This document shows positions 50,973 to 59,638 of a DNA stretch of 64,000 bases, piece after piece. The stretch covers positions 1-64,000 of the forward strand of contig NZ_JAMTCT010000001.1 of the NCBI RefSeq assembly GCF_024171995.1. Reading direction: 5' to 3'. Origin of the DNA: Promicromonospora umidemergens. GTDB taxonomy: Bacteria > Actinomycetota > Actinomycetes > Actinomycetales > Cellulomonadaceae. Under the pieces are notes generated by a model, which saw only the letters and a program-made list of their open reading frames with translations, made no database searches and had not been told where the DNA came from. The first letter of the stretch is position 1. The number at the start of each line of letters is the position of its first letter. A program made the position numbers and the translations under genes.

Positions 50973-51009
50973 GAAGACGCCCGCCGGAACAAGCCCGGCA
51001 GGCGTCTTC
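50973..51009. terminator. Terminator of rpmB
   Basis: GAAGACGCC pairs with GGCGTCTTC and, after one mismatch, GCCGG pairs with CCGGC around a 7-nt loop. It lies 44 bases after the rpmB stop on the minus strand. Confidence 0.78.
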
Positions 51010-51052
51010 ATCAAGCATTACGGGTCGCGTCAGCGACCCGGCTGCGGCAGCG

Positions 51053-51250
51053 TCAGGCCGAGACCTTGCGCGTGACCTTGCCGGCCTTGAGGCAGGAGGT
51101 GCACACGTTGACGCGCTTCGGAGTCCCGCCCACGATCGCACGGACGCGCTGGATGTTCGGGTTCCAGCGGCGCTTGGTGCGGATGTGAGAGTGCGAAACA
51201 GAGTGCCCGAAGCCGGGGCCCTTGCCGCAGACGTCGCAGTTGGCAGCCAC
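51053..51250 (-). CDS. rpmB: 50S ribosomal protein L28
   Basis: A 65-residue ribosomal protein. [35 protein letters not shown] and [14 protein letters not shown] match L28, including two CxxC pairs, i.e. the zinc-bound form; cells with this form often keep a zinc-free paralogue elsewhere for zinc starvation. AGGAGACACC precedes the GTG at 51250; the upstream extension is not conserved. Confidence 0.92.
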   Translation of the reverse strand: MAANCDVCGKGPGFGHSVSHSHIRTKRRWNPNIQRVRAIVGGTPKRVNVCTSCLKAGKVTRKVSA

Positions 51251-51567
51251 GGTGTCTCCTGAATGTCGTGCACGCCTGTGCAGAAACGACAGCACGACGT
51301 GATGGATGGTCAAAAAAGGGGGAGCCTAGACGCTTCAGAGCAAGCAACGCTACTTAGCGGGCCAGGCAACTTCCACAGAGTACCCGATCCCGGGCCGGGC
51401 CCTCAAACCGTAGCCGTCGGGTGGTGCGTCACACCAGGGTCGGCCCACCTGTGCCGCCTGGTCAGGCCTGTGGACAGCCGCACGCGATCGCCTCGGTCGC
51501 TCGGTACGGTGGATCCGTCCGGGCGGGCGCCCGGTCAGCTGTGCAGCCACGTGCAGGAGGGCAGAAC
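51251..51567. other. Divergent promoter region between rpmB and the DAK2 gene
   Basis: About 317 bases. On the minus strand TAGGCT (plus 51323-51328) is a plausible -10 for rpmB, followed by a run of T residues. Nothing else gene-like was found; the plus-strand frame from 51421 continuing into the DAK2 gene lacks conservation. Confidence 0.4.
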
Positions 51568-53265
51568 GTGACCGACGTCGACAGCGGCAGCCGGACGACC
51601 GGTTCCGGACCGGAGCCATCCCGGGCCGGTGTCCGCCTCGAGGACCCGGGCCTGGTGCGCGCCTGGACCCGTGGGGCGACAGCGGCCCTGCGCAGGGAGC
51701 GGGCCGCGATCGACCGGGTCAACGTCTTCCCGGTGGCGGACGCCGACACCGGCACCAACCTCTACCTGACGTTCCGTGAGGGGGACCGTGCGGTTGCCGG
51801 TGCGCCCTCCGGGGCGACCGGTACGCAGCTGCTGGCGACCCTCGCCAGGGCCGCCCTGCTGGGCGCGCGGGGCAACTCCGGCGTGATCCTCAGCGAGTGG
51901 CTCCGCGGGCTGGCGGTAGCGGCGCGCCGTGGGGCGGGCACGGCGGAGCTGTTCACGCGGGCGGCGACGTCGGCCAGGTCAGCGGTGGCGCGGCCGGCCG
52001 AGGGCACGATCCTCACGGCGGCCGACGCCGCTGCCGCCGCGGCGCGGGCCGCCGAGAGCTCCCTGGAGCGCGACGCGGGGCCAGGCTCGGTGGGCACGGC
52101 CGGTCCGCTGCCGGTCGTGACCGCTGCCGCGGCCGCCGCGCGCACCGCGGCGCGTGCGAGCCGCGACGAGCTCGACGCCCTGCGCGTGGCAGGCGTGCTC
52201 GACGCCGGAGCCCTCGGGCTGGTCCTCGTGCTCGATGCCCTGGTCGTCGCCGCGGCAGGGGAAGCGTCAGGGGGAGTGTCAGTGGCGGACGGCAGCATGG
52301 ACGCCGTGAACCTGGACCAGCTGCTCGACGCCGGCGCGCCGCCGCCCGTGACCGAGACGCCTGACGTCGGGCCGCACGGCGTAGAGGGCGGCACGGGCGG
52401 TCTCGAGCTGATGTTCGTGCTCGCCGCGCCGGCCTCGGCCGCGGCGGAGGCCGTGGCGGCCGGGCTGCGGGCAGCGCTCGGAGAGGTCGGCGACTCGGTG
52501 GTCGTGGTCGGCGGGGACGCAGGCACCGGCACCGCCGTCTGGCAGGCCCACGTGCACACCGACCACCTCGACCGGGCGCTCACGATCGCGGCGAAGGCCG
52601 CCCGGGAGGGCTCGCTGGCCCAGGTGCACGTGCGCCACCTCGAAGCCGTGCACCAGCACGAGTGGGGCGTCGTCGCCGCGACGTCGGCTCCCGGCCTGGC
52701 GGCGGAGCTCGCGCACGCGGGCGCCGTCGTGCTCCTCACGGGCGGGCTCGGCAGCACGGTCGAGGCCCTGACCGCCGAGGACGTCGGCCGTGCCGCCGCG
52801 TCGACCGGAGCCCGGCGGGTACTGCTGCTCGGGGTACCGGACGCGGGAGCGGGGGGTGAGGCGCAGCTCGACGTCGACGAGGTGGTCGCGGTGCAGGCAC
52901 CCACCGACCTGCACGCCGTCGTGGCACTGGCCGCCCTCGGGACGCTGCTGCCGGTCGGGCTGCCGGACGGGCCGCCGGACGGGTCCGCCTCGCCCTCCGT
53001 CGACGCCCGCGCGATAGTGGACCAGGCGCTCGCCGCGCTGACCGTGGTGGAGGCCAAGGGAGCCGCCGCGGTCGAGGCCCTGCGGGACGCGGCGGGCCCG
53101 GCGACCACCCTGGCGACGGCGCTGCTCGACGGGGACGTCCCGGACGGCCTGTCCGGCCGGCTCGCCGCCGCGCTCGCCGAGCGTGCGCCGGAGGCAGAGC
53201 TCGTCGTCCTGTCGACCGGCCGCCCGGGCGACAGGGTGCACCTGGGTACGGAGGAGGACGCATGA
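51568..53265 (+). CDS. DAK2 (DhaL)-domain protein, FakA-like
   Basis: A 565-residue cytoplasmic protein. The N-terminal DhaL domain has NVFPVADADTGTNLYLT (the D-x-D-x-G-x-N magnesium/ATP site), LLGARGNSGVILSEWLRG and RVAGVLDAGALGLVLVLDAL; the C-terminal half is the DUF1949-like/DegV-linked domain of YloV/FakA proteins (GLELMFVLAAPA, WQAHVHTDHLDRAL). FakA phosphorylates fatty acids bound to FakB; no FakB gene is next to it. Ala-rich stretches lengthen the linker. GGAGG is upstream of GTG 51568. It overlaps recG by four bases (ATGA), a conserved actinobacterial pair. Confidence 0.85.
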   Translation: MTDVDSGSRTTGSGPEPSRAGVRLEDPGLVRAWTRGATAALRRERAAIDRVNVFPVADADTGTNLYLTFREGDRAVAGAPSGATGTQLLATLARAALLGARGNSGVILSEWLRGLAVAARRGAGTAELFTRAATSARSAVARPAEGTILTAADAAAAAARAAESSLERDAGPGSVGTAGPLPVVTAAAAAARTAARASRDELDALRVAGVLDAGALGLVLVLDALVVAAAGEASGGVSVADGSMDAVNLDQLLDAGAPPPVTETPDVGPHGVEGGTGGLELMFVLAAPASAAAEAVAAGLRAALGEVGDSVVVVGGDAGTGTAVWQAHVHTDHLDRALTIAAKAAREGSLAQVHVRHLEAVHQHEWGVVAATSAPGLAAELAHAGAVVLLTGGLGSTVEALTAEDVGRAAASTGARRVLLLGVPDAGAGGEAQLDVDEVVAVQAPTDLHAVVALAALGTLLPVGLPDGPPDGSASPSVDARAIVDQALAALTVVEAKGAAAVEALRDAAGPATTLATALLDGDVPDGLSGRLAAALAERAPEAELVVLSTGRPGDRVHLGTEEDA

Positions 53266-55523
53266 CCGAACGGGTGGACGAGCGGCTGGAGCGCGCCTTC
53301 GACAAGCGGACGGCGACCGCCCTCGGCAAGCTCGGCCTGCGGACCGTCGGAGACCTGCTGGGCCACTATCCCCGCCGGTACGCCGACCCGGGAGCGCTCT
53401 CGGACATCGCGGCGCTCGAGGTGGGTGAGCACGTGACGATCCTGGCCCGGGTGGAGCAGGCGACCGTCCGCCCCATGCGGAACCGCAAGGGCGCGCTCAT
53501 GGAGGTGGTGGTGACGGACGGCAACAGCCGGCTGTCCCTCACGTTCTTCGGCAAGCACCGCGGCTCGCTCTTCAACCACGAGAAGCGCCTGGTCCCGGGC
53601 GCGACGGGCCTGTTCACGGGAACCGTCGGCCTGTACAGGGGCGCGCGGCAGCTCACCCACCCGGACTTCACGCTCATGGGGGAGGAGTCCGACCTCGACA
53701 GCGACGAGGCGCTCCTCGAGCACGCGACCAAGCCCATCCCGATCTACCCGGCAGCCGCGGGTATCCCGAGCTGGAAGATCCAGGGTGCGTTGCGCGTGGT
53801 CCTCGACACGCTGACCGACGACGACGTGCCGGACCCGGTGCCCGACGAGGTACGGGAACGCCAGGGGATGCCCGGGCGGGCCGCCGCGCTGCGCAGCCTG
53901 CACCGGCCGGCGACCGTGAAAGAGGCCTACCGCGCGCAGCACCGGATGCGGTTCGAGGAGGCGTTCGTGCTGCAGGCTGCGCTCGCACAGCGCCGTGCCC
54001 GCACCGCCGCGGAGGACGCCACCGCCCGCCCGCCGCTGGCCAAGGGGAAGCCGAGCCTCCTCGCCGACTTCGACGCCTCCCTCCCGTTCGTGCTCACCGA
54101 CGGTCAGCGTGCGGTGGGTGACGAGATAGCCACCGAGCTCGCCGACCCGCGCCCGATGCACCGGCTGCTGCAGGGCGAGGTCGGCAGCGGAAAGACGGTG
54201 GTCGCGCTCCGCGCCATGCTGCAGGTCGTCGACGCCGGCGGTCAGGCCGCCCTGCTCGCACCCACCGAGGTGCTCGCCGCGCAGCACGCCAGGACCCTGC
54301 GTGCGCTGCTGGGCCCGCTGGCCGAGGGCGGCACCCTGTTCGGGGCGGAGCATGCCGGCGCGAGCACCCGGATAGCGCTGCTCACCGGCTCGCTCGGCGC
54401 GAAGGCCCGCAAGGCGGCCCTGCTCCAGGCAGCGAGCGGCGAGGCCGGGATCGTGGTCGGCACGCACGCGCTCCTGTCGGAGCAGGTGCAGTTCGCCGAC
54501 CTGGGCCTTGTGGTGGTGGACGAGCAGCACCGCTTCGGAGTCGAGCAGCGGGACGCCCTGCGGGCCAAGGGGCGGGTGTCCCCGCACCTGCTGGTCATGA
54601 CGGCCACGCCCATCCCGCGCACCGTGGCGATGACGGTCTTCGGCGACCTGGAGACGTCGTCCCTCACCGAGGTGCCGGCCGGGCGCGCGGGCATCACCAC
54701 CGTCGCGGTCCCCGCCCGCAACACCCGCTGGACGGACCGCACCTGGGCCCGGGTCCGCGAGGAGGTCGACGCGGGCCGCCGCGCCTACGTCGTGTGTGCG
54801 CGGATCCACCCGGACGAGGAGACCAGGACAGCCGCCAAGGACTTCGACGAGGTACCGGAGTTCCTCGACCCCTCCGGACCTGCCGCCGAGGGCGCCGCCG
54901 ACCGGCCGCCGCTGCGCGCCGTGCTCGAGGTCGTCGAGGAGCTGCGCTCGCGGCCCGAGCTGGCAGGCATCGATATCGGCATGCTGCACGGGCAGCTGCC
55001 GGCCGACCAGAAGGAGGAGGCCATGGCCCGGTTCGCCTCCGGAGAGGTGCCGGTCCTGGTCGCCACCACCGTGATCGAGGTGGGCGTCGACGTCCCTGAG
55101 GCCACGGCCATGGTGATCTTCGACGCCGACCGGTTCGGCATCTCTCAGCTGCACCAGCTGCGCGGGCGCGTGGGGCGAGGCACCGACCCGGGCCTGTGCC
55201 TCCTGGTGTCCGACGCCGAGCCGGGTACACCGGCCTATGCCCGGCTGGAGGCGATGACCCAGACCACCGACGGCTTCAAGCTCGCGAACCTCGACCTGGA
55301 GCTGCGGAGCGAGGGCGACGTGCTCGGCGCCGCACAGTCGGGCCGGACCAGCTCCCTGCGCCTGCTGCGGGTGGTCAAGGACGCCGGCCTCATCGAGGAG
55401 GCACGCACCGCCGCCGTCGACGTCGTGCGGGCTTCCCCCGACCTGACGGAGTTCCCGGAGCTGGCGAAAGCGATCCGTGCCCAGCTCGACGAGGATCAGG
55501 AGGAGTTCCTCGAACGGGCGTGA
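53262..55523 (+). CDS. recG: ATP-dependent DNA helicase RecG
   Basis: A 753-residue cytoplasmic helicase that remodels stalled forks and Holliday junctions. The N-terminal wedge domain contains LGLRTVGDLLGHYPRRYADPG. Helicase motifs: I LLQGEVGSGKTVVALRAM, II VVVDEQHRFGVEQR, III VMTATPIPRT, IV-VI LHGQLPADQKEEAMARFASG, VATTVIEVGVDVPEATAMVIFDADRFGISQLHQLRGRVGRG, and the TRG-like LCLLVSD. All are intact. It begins inside the DAK2 gene stop. The end carries a duplicated 15-bp unit (55509-55538) spanning the stop. Confidence 0.93.
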   Translation: MTERVDERLERAFDKRTATALGKLGLRTVGDLLGHYPRRYADPGALSDIAALEVGEHVTILARVEQATVRPMRNRKGALMEVVVTDGNSRLSLTFFGKHRGSLFNHEKRLVPGATGLFTGTVGLYRGARQLTHPDFTLMGEESDLDSDEALLEHATKPIPIYPAAAGIPSWKIQGALRVVLDTLTDDDVPDPVPDEVRERQGMPGRAAALRSLHRPATVKEAYRAQHRMRFEEAFVLQAALAQRRARTAAEDATARPPLAKGKPSLLADFDASLPFVLTDGQRAVGDEIATELADPRPMHRLLQGEVGSGKTVVALRAMLQVVDAGGQAALLAPTEVLAAQHARTLRALLGPLAEGGTLFGAEHAGASTRIALLTGSLGAKARKAALLQAASGEAGIVVGTHALLSEQVQFADLGLVVVDEQHRFGVEQRDALRAKGRVSPHLLVMTATPIPRTVAMTVFGDLETSSLTEVPAGRAGITTVAVPARNTRWTDRTWARVREEVDAGRRAYVVCARIHPDEETRTAAKDFDEVPEFLDPSGPAAEGAADRPPLRAVLEVVEELRSRPELAGIDIGMLHGQLPADQKEEAMARFASGEVPVLVATTVIEVGVDVPEATAMVIFDADRFGISQLHQLRGRVGRGTDPGLCLLVSDAEPGTPAYARLEAMTQTTDGFKLANLDLELRSEGDVLGAAQSGRTSSLRLLRVVKDAGLIEEARTAAVDVVRASPDLTEFPELAKAIRAQLDEDQEEFLERA

Positions 55524-55633
55524 CTCGAACGGGCGTGCAGAGCTCCCGGCGAACGGCCGCCGAGATTCGGCAGGGTGAAATCACGCGGGGTGAAAGGGAT
55601 GACCCACGCCTTACGTCCGAAAGGCGCAACCGA

Positions 55634-55639
55634 TAGGGT
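55634..55639 (+). promoter_or_regulatory. Leaderless promoter -10 (TAGGGT) of the EEP gene
   Basis: Eight bases before GTG 55648. Confidence 0.5.
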
Positions 55640-55647
55640 CACGGCCC

Positions 55648-56625
55648 GTGACGGTCGACGCGAAGCATGCGATCCACACCGGCGGGCCGGCGAAGACTGC
55701 CTGGCAGCGCGGGAGGCTCCTTGCGCTCGGTTCCGTCGCGGTCGCCGCATTGCTGGTTGCCCACGATCTTGTGCCCAACCGCTGGGGAAACCTCGGCAGC
55801 CTCGTCCAGACGTTCCTGCCATGGCTCGGCCTGGCGGTGCCGCTGGGGATCCTCGCGGCGCTGCTGCGCCGGTCGGCGCTCGCCATCCTCGCCGTCCTGC
55901 TGCCGCTCGCCGCCTGGATCTGGGTCTTCCTGCCCCAGCTGCGCCCCGTCGTCCCGGAGCCCGGCGACCTGACCGTGGTCCAGCACAACGTCAGCGACAC
56001 CAACACCGAAGTGGCGGGCACCGCGGAGGTGCTCCTCGCGGCGGAGCCGGACGTCGTGACGCTCACCGAGGTCTCGGACGCGACGGCCGAGAAGTACACG
56101 CGGGCGTTCGGCGACGTGCTGCCGCACCACGAGACGCAGGGCACCGTCGGCGTCTGGTCCAGGTACCCGCTCAAGGGCGCGACGGCCGTGGACATCCGGC
56201 CCGAGGGAATCGACGCCAGCTGGGACCGCTGCTTGCGCGTCGTGATCCAGCGGGACGGAGCGCCGGTCGCGCTGTTCGCGGCCCACCTGCCCTCGGTCCG
56301 GCTGGGTAGCGGCGGGTTCCAGACGGAGCTCCGGAACACGAGCGCGCTGCAGCTGGCGGACGCGGTCAACGCCGAGCGGCACGACACGGTCATCGTCTCG
56401 GGAGACCTGAACGGGGTCCTGGCGGACGGCGCGATGGCGCCCCTCACCAACCTCGTCACCGCCCCGGCCACCGGCTTCGAGCTCACCTACCCGGAGGTGT
56501 TCCCGGTCGCCCAGATCGATCACGTGCTCGCGCGCGGCGCCACCGTCACCGAGGTGCGTGCTCTCGGTCGGACGGGCAGTGACCACCTGCCGCTCGTCGC
56601 GCACGTCGATACGCCCTGGTCGTGA
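55648..56625 (+). CDS. Membrane endonuclease/exonuclease/phosphatase (EEP) family protein
   Basis: A 325-residue membrane protein. Three helices occupy residues about 26-105; the extracellular EEP domain follows with LTVVQHNVSDTN, VVTLTEV (metal Glu), LFAAHLPS, VIVSGDLNGVLA (Asp-x-Asn) and IDHVLARG...GSDHLPLVA (catalytic His). This is the arrangement of actinobacterial exported nucleases or phospholipid phosphodiesterases. Substrate unknown. GTG 55648 follows a TAGGGT box. Confidence 0.82.
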   Translation: MTVDAKHAIHTGGPAKTAWQRGRLLALGSVAVAALLVAHDLVPNRWGNLGSLVQTFLPWLGLAVPLGILAALLRRSALAILAVLLPLAAWIWVFLPQLRPVVPEPGDLTVVQHNVSDTNTEVAGTAEVLLAAEPDVVTLTEVSDATAEKYTRAFGDVLPHHETQGTVGVWSRYPLKGATAVDIRPEGIDASWDRCLRVVIQRDGAPVALFAAHLPSVRLGSGGFQTELRNTSALQLADAVNAERHDTVIVSGDLNGVLADGAMAPLTNLVTAPATGFELTYPEVFPVAQIDHVLARGATVTEVRALGRTGSDHLPLVAHVDTPWS

Positions 56626-56734
56626 GCTGCATGCCGGCGCGGCTGCAGACTCAGCTGCGGCCACGGACACCGACCAAGTCTGCAGTCGGGCGGGAGCTCG
56701 CCCCGGGATGGCGTGCCGGGTCTGGTCTGCGCGT

Positions 56735-56740
56735 TAGGCT
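56735..56740 (+). promoter_or_regulatory. Leaderless promoter -10 (TAGGCT) of rsmD
   Basis: Seven bases before GTG 56748. Confidence 0.5.
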
Positions 56741-56747
56741 CGCGGGC

Positions 56748-57404
56748 GTGACCAGGATCGTCGCGGGCTTCCTGGGCGGCCGCACCATCGCGGTGCCGCC
56801 CAAGGGCACCCGACCCACGAGTGACCGCGTCCGGGAGGCGATCTTCTCCCGGCTGACCCACCTCGGCGTGCTCGACGGCGCCCGTGTGCTCGACCTCTAC
56901 GCGGGCTCCGGCGCGCTCGGGCTGGAGGCCGCCAGCCGTGGCGCTGCGTCGGTGACCCTCGTGGACAGCGCTCGTCCCGCTGCCGACGTCGCGCGCAAGA
57001 ACGTCGCCGCGCTGAAGCTGACCGCGGTACGCGTCGTCACCGAGACCGCCGAACGGTTCGCGGCGGCGCTCGCGGGCGCGAGCCCACGTGCAGGCTCCGC
57101 CGCGGCACCCGGCCCGACGCCGGCGCTGGACCTGGTCTTCCTCGACCCGCCCTACGACCTCGACGAGAACACGCTCGCCACCGTGCTGACGCACCTGGCC
57201 ACGCCGGGCGTCCTGGCCGACGACGCCGTCGTGGTCGTCGAGCGCTCGGTCCGCACTCCCGAGCCGGCCTGGCCGGCCGGTCTTGCCGCGTTCGCGCGCA
57301 AGGACTACGGGGAGACGGCGGTCTACTACGCGGAGCCCTCCGGTGCGGAGCCGGCTGGCGCCGGGCCGCCCAGCACAGGGCCGTCGGATAGCGTGGGCGC
57401 GTGA
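56748..57404 (+). CDS. rsmD: 16S rRNA (guanine966-N2)-methyltransferase RsmD
   Basis: A 218-residue SAM-dependent enzyme. TRIVAGFLGGRTIAVPPKGTRPTSDRVREAIFSRL is the RsmD start, VLDLYAGSGALGLEAASRGA the SAM loop and LVFLDPPYDLDENTL the DPPY catalytic motif. GTG 56748 agrees with the family start and a TAGGCT box; the longer upstream frame overlaps a hairpin region. The stop overlaps coaD by four bases (GTGA), a standard rsmD-coaD pair. Confidence 0.92.
   Translation: MTRIVAGFLGGRTIAVPPKGTRPTSDRVREAIFSRLTHLGVLDGARVLDLYAGSGALGLEAASRGAASVTLVDSARPAADVARKNVAALKLTAVRVVTETAERFAAALAGASPRAGSAAAPGPTPALDLVFLDPPYDLDENTLATVLTHLATPGVLADDAVVVVERSVRTPEPAWPAGLAAFARKDYGETAVYYAEPSGAEPAGAGPPSTGPSDSVGA
57389..57394 (+). 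promoter_or_regulatory. Internal leaderless promoter -10 (TAGCGT) of coaD
   Basis: Lies inside the last codons of rsmD, six bases before GTG 57401, so coaD may be expressed independently despite the overlap. Confidence 0.45.
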
Positions 57405-57913
57405 CCACCGTCGTCTGTCCCGGGTCGTTCGACCCCATCACGCTCGGCCACCTCGACATCGTGCGCCGCACGGCCACGATGTTCGACGACGTGGTGGTCG
57501 GCGTCGCCAAGAACCCGGGCAAATCTGGCCTGCTCGATCTGGAGACCCGCGCCGAGCTCGTGCGCGTGGCAGTGCACGCCGCTGCTCAGGCGGGGCCCGT
57601 GCTCGAACGGGTGCGGGTCGCCGTCGTGCCGGGGCTGCTGGTGGACTTCTGCCGGGAGGTCGGGGCGGTCGCCGTCGTGAAGGGTCTGCGGGGTGGCGGC
57701 GACTTCGACGCCGAGCAGCCGATGGCACTCATGAACCGGCACCTGTCGGGCGTCGAGACGATCTTCCTGCCGGGCGACCAGCAGTACGCGCACGTCGCGT
57801 CGTCGCTGGTGAAGGACATCGTGCGGCACGGCGGACCGGTCGATGACCTGGTTCCGGCGGGCGTCACGGCGGCCCTGCGGTCCGCGCTGGGGCGGCCACC
57901 CGCCGGCTCGTGA
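57401..57913 (+). CDS. coaD: Phosphopantetheine adenylyltransferase
   Basis: A 170-residue cytoplasmic enzyme of CoA synthesis, converting 4'-phosphopantetheine and ATP to dephospho-CoA. The nucleotidyltransferase motif is CPGSFDPITLGHLDIV (T/HxGH), with KGLRGGGDFDAEQPMALMNRHL and SSLVKDIVRHGG (the ISSS-like loop). Full length and co-located with rsmD. Confidence 0.94.
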   Translation: MTTVVCPGSFDPITLGHLDIVRRTATMFDDVVVGVAKNPGKSGLLDLETRAELVRVAVHAAAQAGPVLERVRVAVVPGLLVDFCREVGAVAVVKGLRGGGDFDAEQPMALMNRHLSGVETIFLPGDQQYAHVASSLVKDIVRHGGPVDDLVPAGVTAALRSALGRPPAGS

Positions 57914-57958
57914 GGCCTGTCACCCCGCACGGGCGCGCGTCGGGCCCCATCCATGTCG

Positions 57959-57964
57959 TAGGAT
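57959..57964 (+). promoter_or_regulatory. Candidate -10 (TAGGAT) upstream of the YceD gene
   Basis: Six bases before TTG 57971; if the true start is ATT 58061 it is a normal -10 with a leader of about 90 bases. Confidence 0.4.
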
Positions 57965-57970
57965 TGGTTC

Positions 57971-58657
57971 TTGGCCCATGGTGCGAGATATCGCGCCCGG
58001 CCACCCCCTTCACCATCCTCATCGGATAGTGCACTGCCACTGCCCTCATCGGAGTCCGTTATTTCCCGCGTACCGAAGTCGCCGCTCGTGCTCGAAACGC
58101 ACGAGCTGTCTCGGCGTGCCGGATCGATGCGTACGCACAGCGCGACTGTGCAGGCGCCGTCGGATCTCGGCACTGCTGTGATCGGTATCCCGGAGGGTTC
58201 CGACCTCGAGCTGGATCTTCGGCTCGAGTCCGTGATGGAGGGCGTGCTGGTCTCCGGTACTGTCCGCGGCACGGCCAAGGGCGAGTGCAGCCGCTGCCTC
58301 GACGACATCACCCGTGAGCTCACGGTCGAGATCGCCGAGCTGTTCGCCTACCCCGAGAAGGCCGCGTCGTCGGCCAAGCGAGGGGCAGACGACACGGAGT
58401 TGGACGCGGAGGACGAGGAGTTCCTCCTCGACGACGACGACATGGCCGACCTGGAGCCTGTGCTTCGGGATTCGGTCGTGACTGCACTACCATTTCAACC
58501 GCTGTGCCGGGATGACTGCCCCGGCCTGTGCTCCGAGTGCGGAGCGCGCCTGGCTGACGACCCCGGTCATCAACATGACGTAGTCGACCCTCGTTGGTCG
58601 GCGCTTCAGAGCATGCTCGAATCTACGAGCGTGTCGGACGAGACGAAAGAGAGCTAG
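57971..58657 (+). CDS. YceD/DUF177 family protein (large-subunit rRNA accumulation)
   Basis: A zinc-binding cytoplasmic protein linked to 23S rRNA accumulation, typically encoded before rpmF as here (two bases between). Conserved parts are SPLVLETHELSRRAGSMRT, SDLELDLRLESVMEGVLVSGTVRGTAKGECSRCLDDI and the zinc residues CxxxCPGLCSECG. The family usually starts just before SPLVL. TTG 57971 gives 228 residues with a low-complexity lead; ATT 58061 has GGAG six bases upstream and gives the expected start; GTG 58088 cuts into the conserved segment. The end points are therefore certain only at the 3' side. Confidence 0.8.
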   Translation: MAHGARYRARPPPSPSSSDSALPLPSSESVISRVPKSPLVLETHELSRRAGSMRTHSATVQAPSDLGTAVIGIPEGSDLELDLRLESVMEGVLVSGTVRGTAKGECSRCLDDITRELTVEIAELFAYPEKAASSAKRGADDTELDAEDEEFLLDDDDMADLEPVLRDSVVTALPFQPLCRDDCPGLCSECGARLADDPGHQHDVVDPRWSALQSMLESTSVSDETKES

Positions 58658-58659
58658 CC

Positions 58660-58854
58660 GTGGCTGTTCCGAAGCGCAAGATGTCGCGCAGCAACACCCG
58701 TGCGCGTCGCTCGCAGTGGAAGACCACCGCAGCGACCCTCACCACCTGCCCGCAGTGCCAGGGCAACAAGCTGCCGCACACGGCGTGCCCGACGTGCGGC
58801 ACCTACAAGGGCCGCACGTACCGCGACGCCCTGAAGACCGTTCACGCGGGCTGA
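58660..58854 (+). CDS. rpmF: 50S ribosomal protein L32
   Basis: A 64-residue ribosomal protein: MAVPKRKMSRSNTRARRSQW then a zinc ribbon CPQCQGNKLPHTACPTCG. The GTG at 58660 restores the universal AVPKRK start. It is preceded by GAAAGAGAG and is immediately followed by rnc, one base after the stop. Confidence 0.95.
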   Translation: MAVPKRKMSRSNTRARRSQWKTTAATLTTCPQCQGNKLPHTACPTCGTYKGRTYRDALKTVHAG

Positions 58855-58855
58855 C

Positions 58856-59638
58856 GTGGCCAAGGGCGGGACGTCGCCGGCGAGGCCGGAACCTACCGCG
58901 CTGCTCGAGAAGCTCGGGGTCCATCTGGACCCCGAGCTTCTTGTGCTGGCACTGACCCACCGGTCGTTCGCGCACGAGGCCGGCGGCATCCCCACGAACG
59001 AGCGCCTGGAGTTCCTGGGCGACACGGTGCTGGGGCTGGTGGTCACGGAGGCGCTGTTCCGGCGGCACCCCGACCTGTCCGAGGGCGACCTGGCGCGCAT
59101 GCGTGCGGCGACGGTGTCGCAGCGTGCTCTCGCTGCCATCGCGCGGACCCTCGGGCTGGGCAAGTACGTGCTGCTCGGCAAGGGCGAGATCCGCACGCGC
59201 GGCTTCGAGAAGGACTCGATCCTCTCCGACACGGTCGAGGCCCTGATCGGCGCGACCTATCTGTCGCACGGCCTGGAGACGTCGCGGAAGCTGGTCCACC
59301 GGCTCGTCGACCCGACGCTCGACGTCGCGGCGGGCCTCGGCGCCGGCCTCGACTGGAAGACGTCGCTGCAGGAGGCCTCGGCCGAGCGTGGCCTGGGCTC
59401 GCCCGACTACATCGCGACCTTCGAGGGTCCCGAGCACGCGCGGGTCTTCCACTCGACCGTCGTGATCGACGGCGTCACCTACGGCTCCGGCTCCGGCAGC
59501 GCGAAGAAGCACGCCGAGCAGGGCGCTGCCGAGGAGACCTACCGCGCTCTGCTGGAGAAGTTCCCCAAGCCGGGGGACGACGGCGAGGCCGCGGCCGGGC
59601 ACACCTCCGGGAGCAAGGCGTCGGACGCCGGTGCCTGA
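58856..59638 (+). CDS. rnc: Ribonuclease III
   Basis: A 260-residue double-strand RNA endonuclease for rRNA processing. The signature [18 protein letters not shown] (residues 48-65) carries the catalytic Glu/Asp, and [16 protein letters not shown] the second acidic set. The C-terminal double-strand-RNA-binding domain runs from [14 protein letters not shown] to [22 protein letters not shown] Gly/Asp/Ser tail of about 20 residues is extra. GTG 58856 overlaps nothing but lies one base after rpmF; the stop overlaps mutM by eight bases. Confidence 0.93.
   Translation: MAKGGTSPARPEPTALLEKLGVHLDPELLVLALTHRSFAHEAGGIPTNERLEFLGDTVLGLVVTEALFRRHPDLSEGDLARMRAATVSQRALAAIARTLGLGKYVLLGKGEIRTRGFEKDSILSDTVEALIGATYLSHGLETSRKLVHRLVDPTLDVAAGLGAGLDWKTSLQEASAERGLGSPDYIATFEGPEHARVFHSTVVIDGVTYGSGSGSAKKHAEQGAAEETYRALLEKFPKPGDDGEAAAGHTSGSKASDAGA

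Noticed and set aside
51762-55154. Long minus-strand frame opposite the DAK2 and recG genes
   Set aside because: Shadow of high-GC coding sequence; composition is low-complexity and no motif is present.
55509-55538. 15-bp direct repeat at the recG stop as a mobile-element footprint
   Set aside because: Only two copies, no flanking inverted repeats; simplest reading is a small local duplication.
56643-56685. Inverted repeat CTGCAGACT...AGTCTGCAG as a terminator of the EEP gene
   Set aside because: Only 9 bp with a 25-nt loop; too weak to call.
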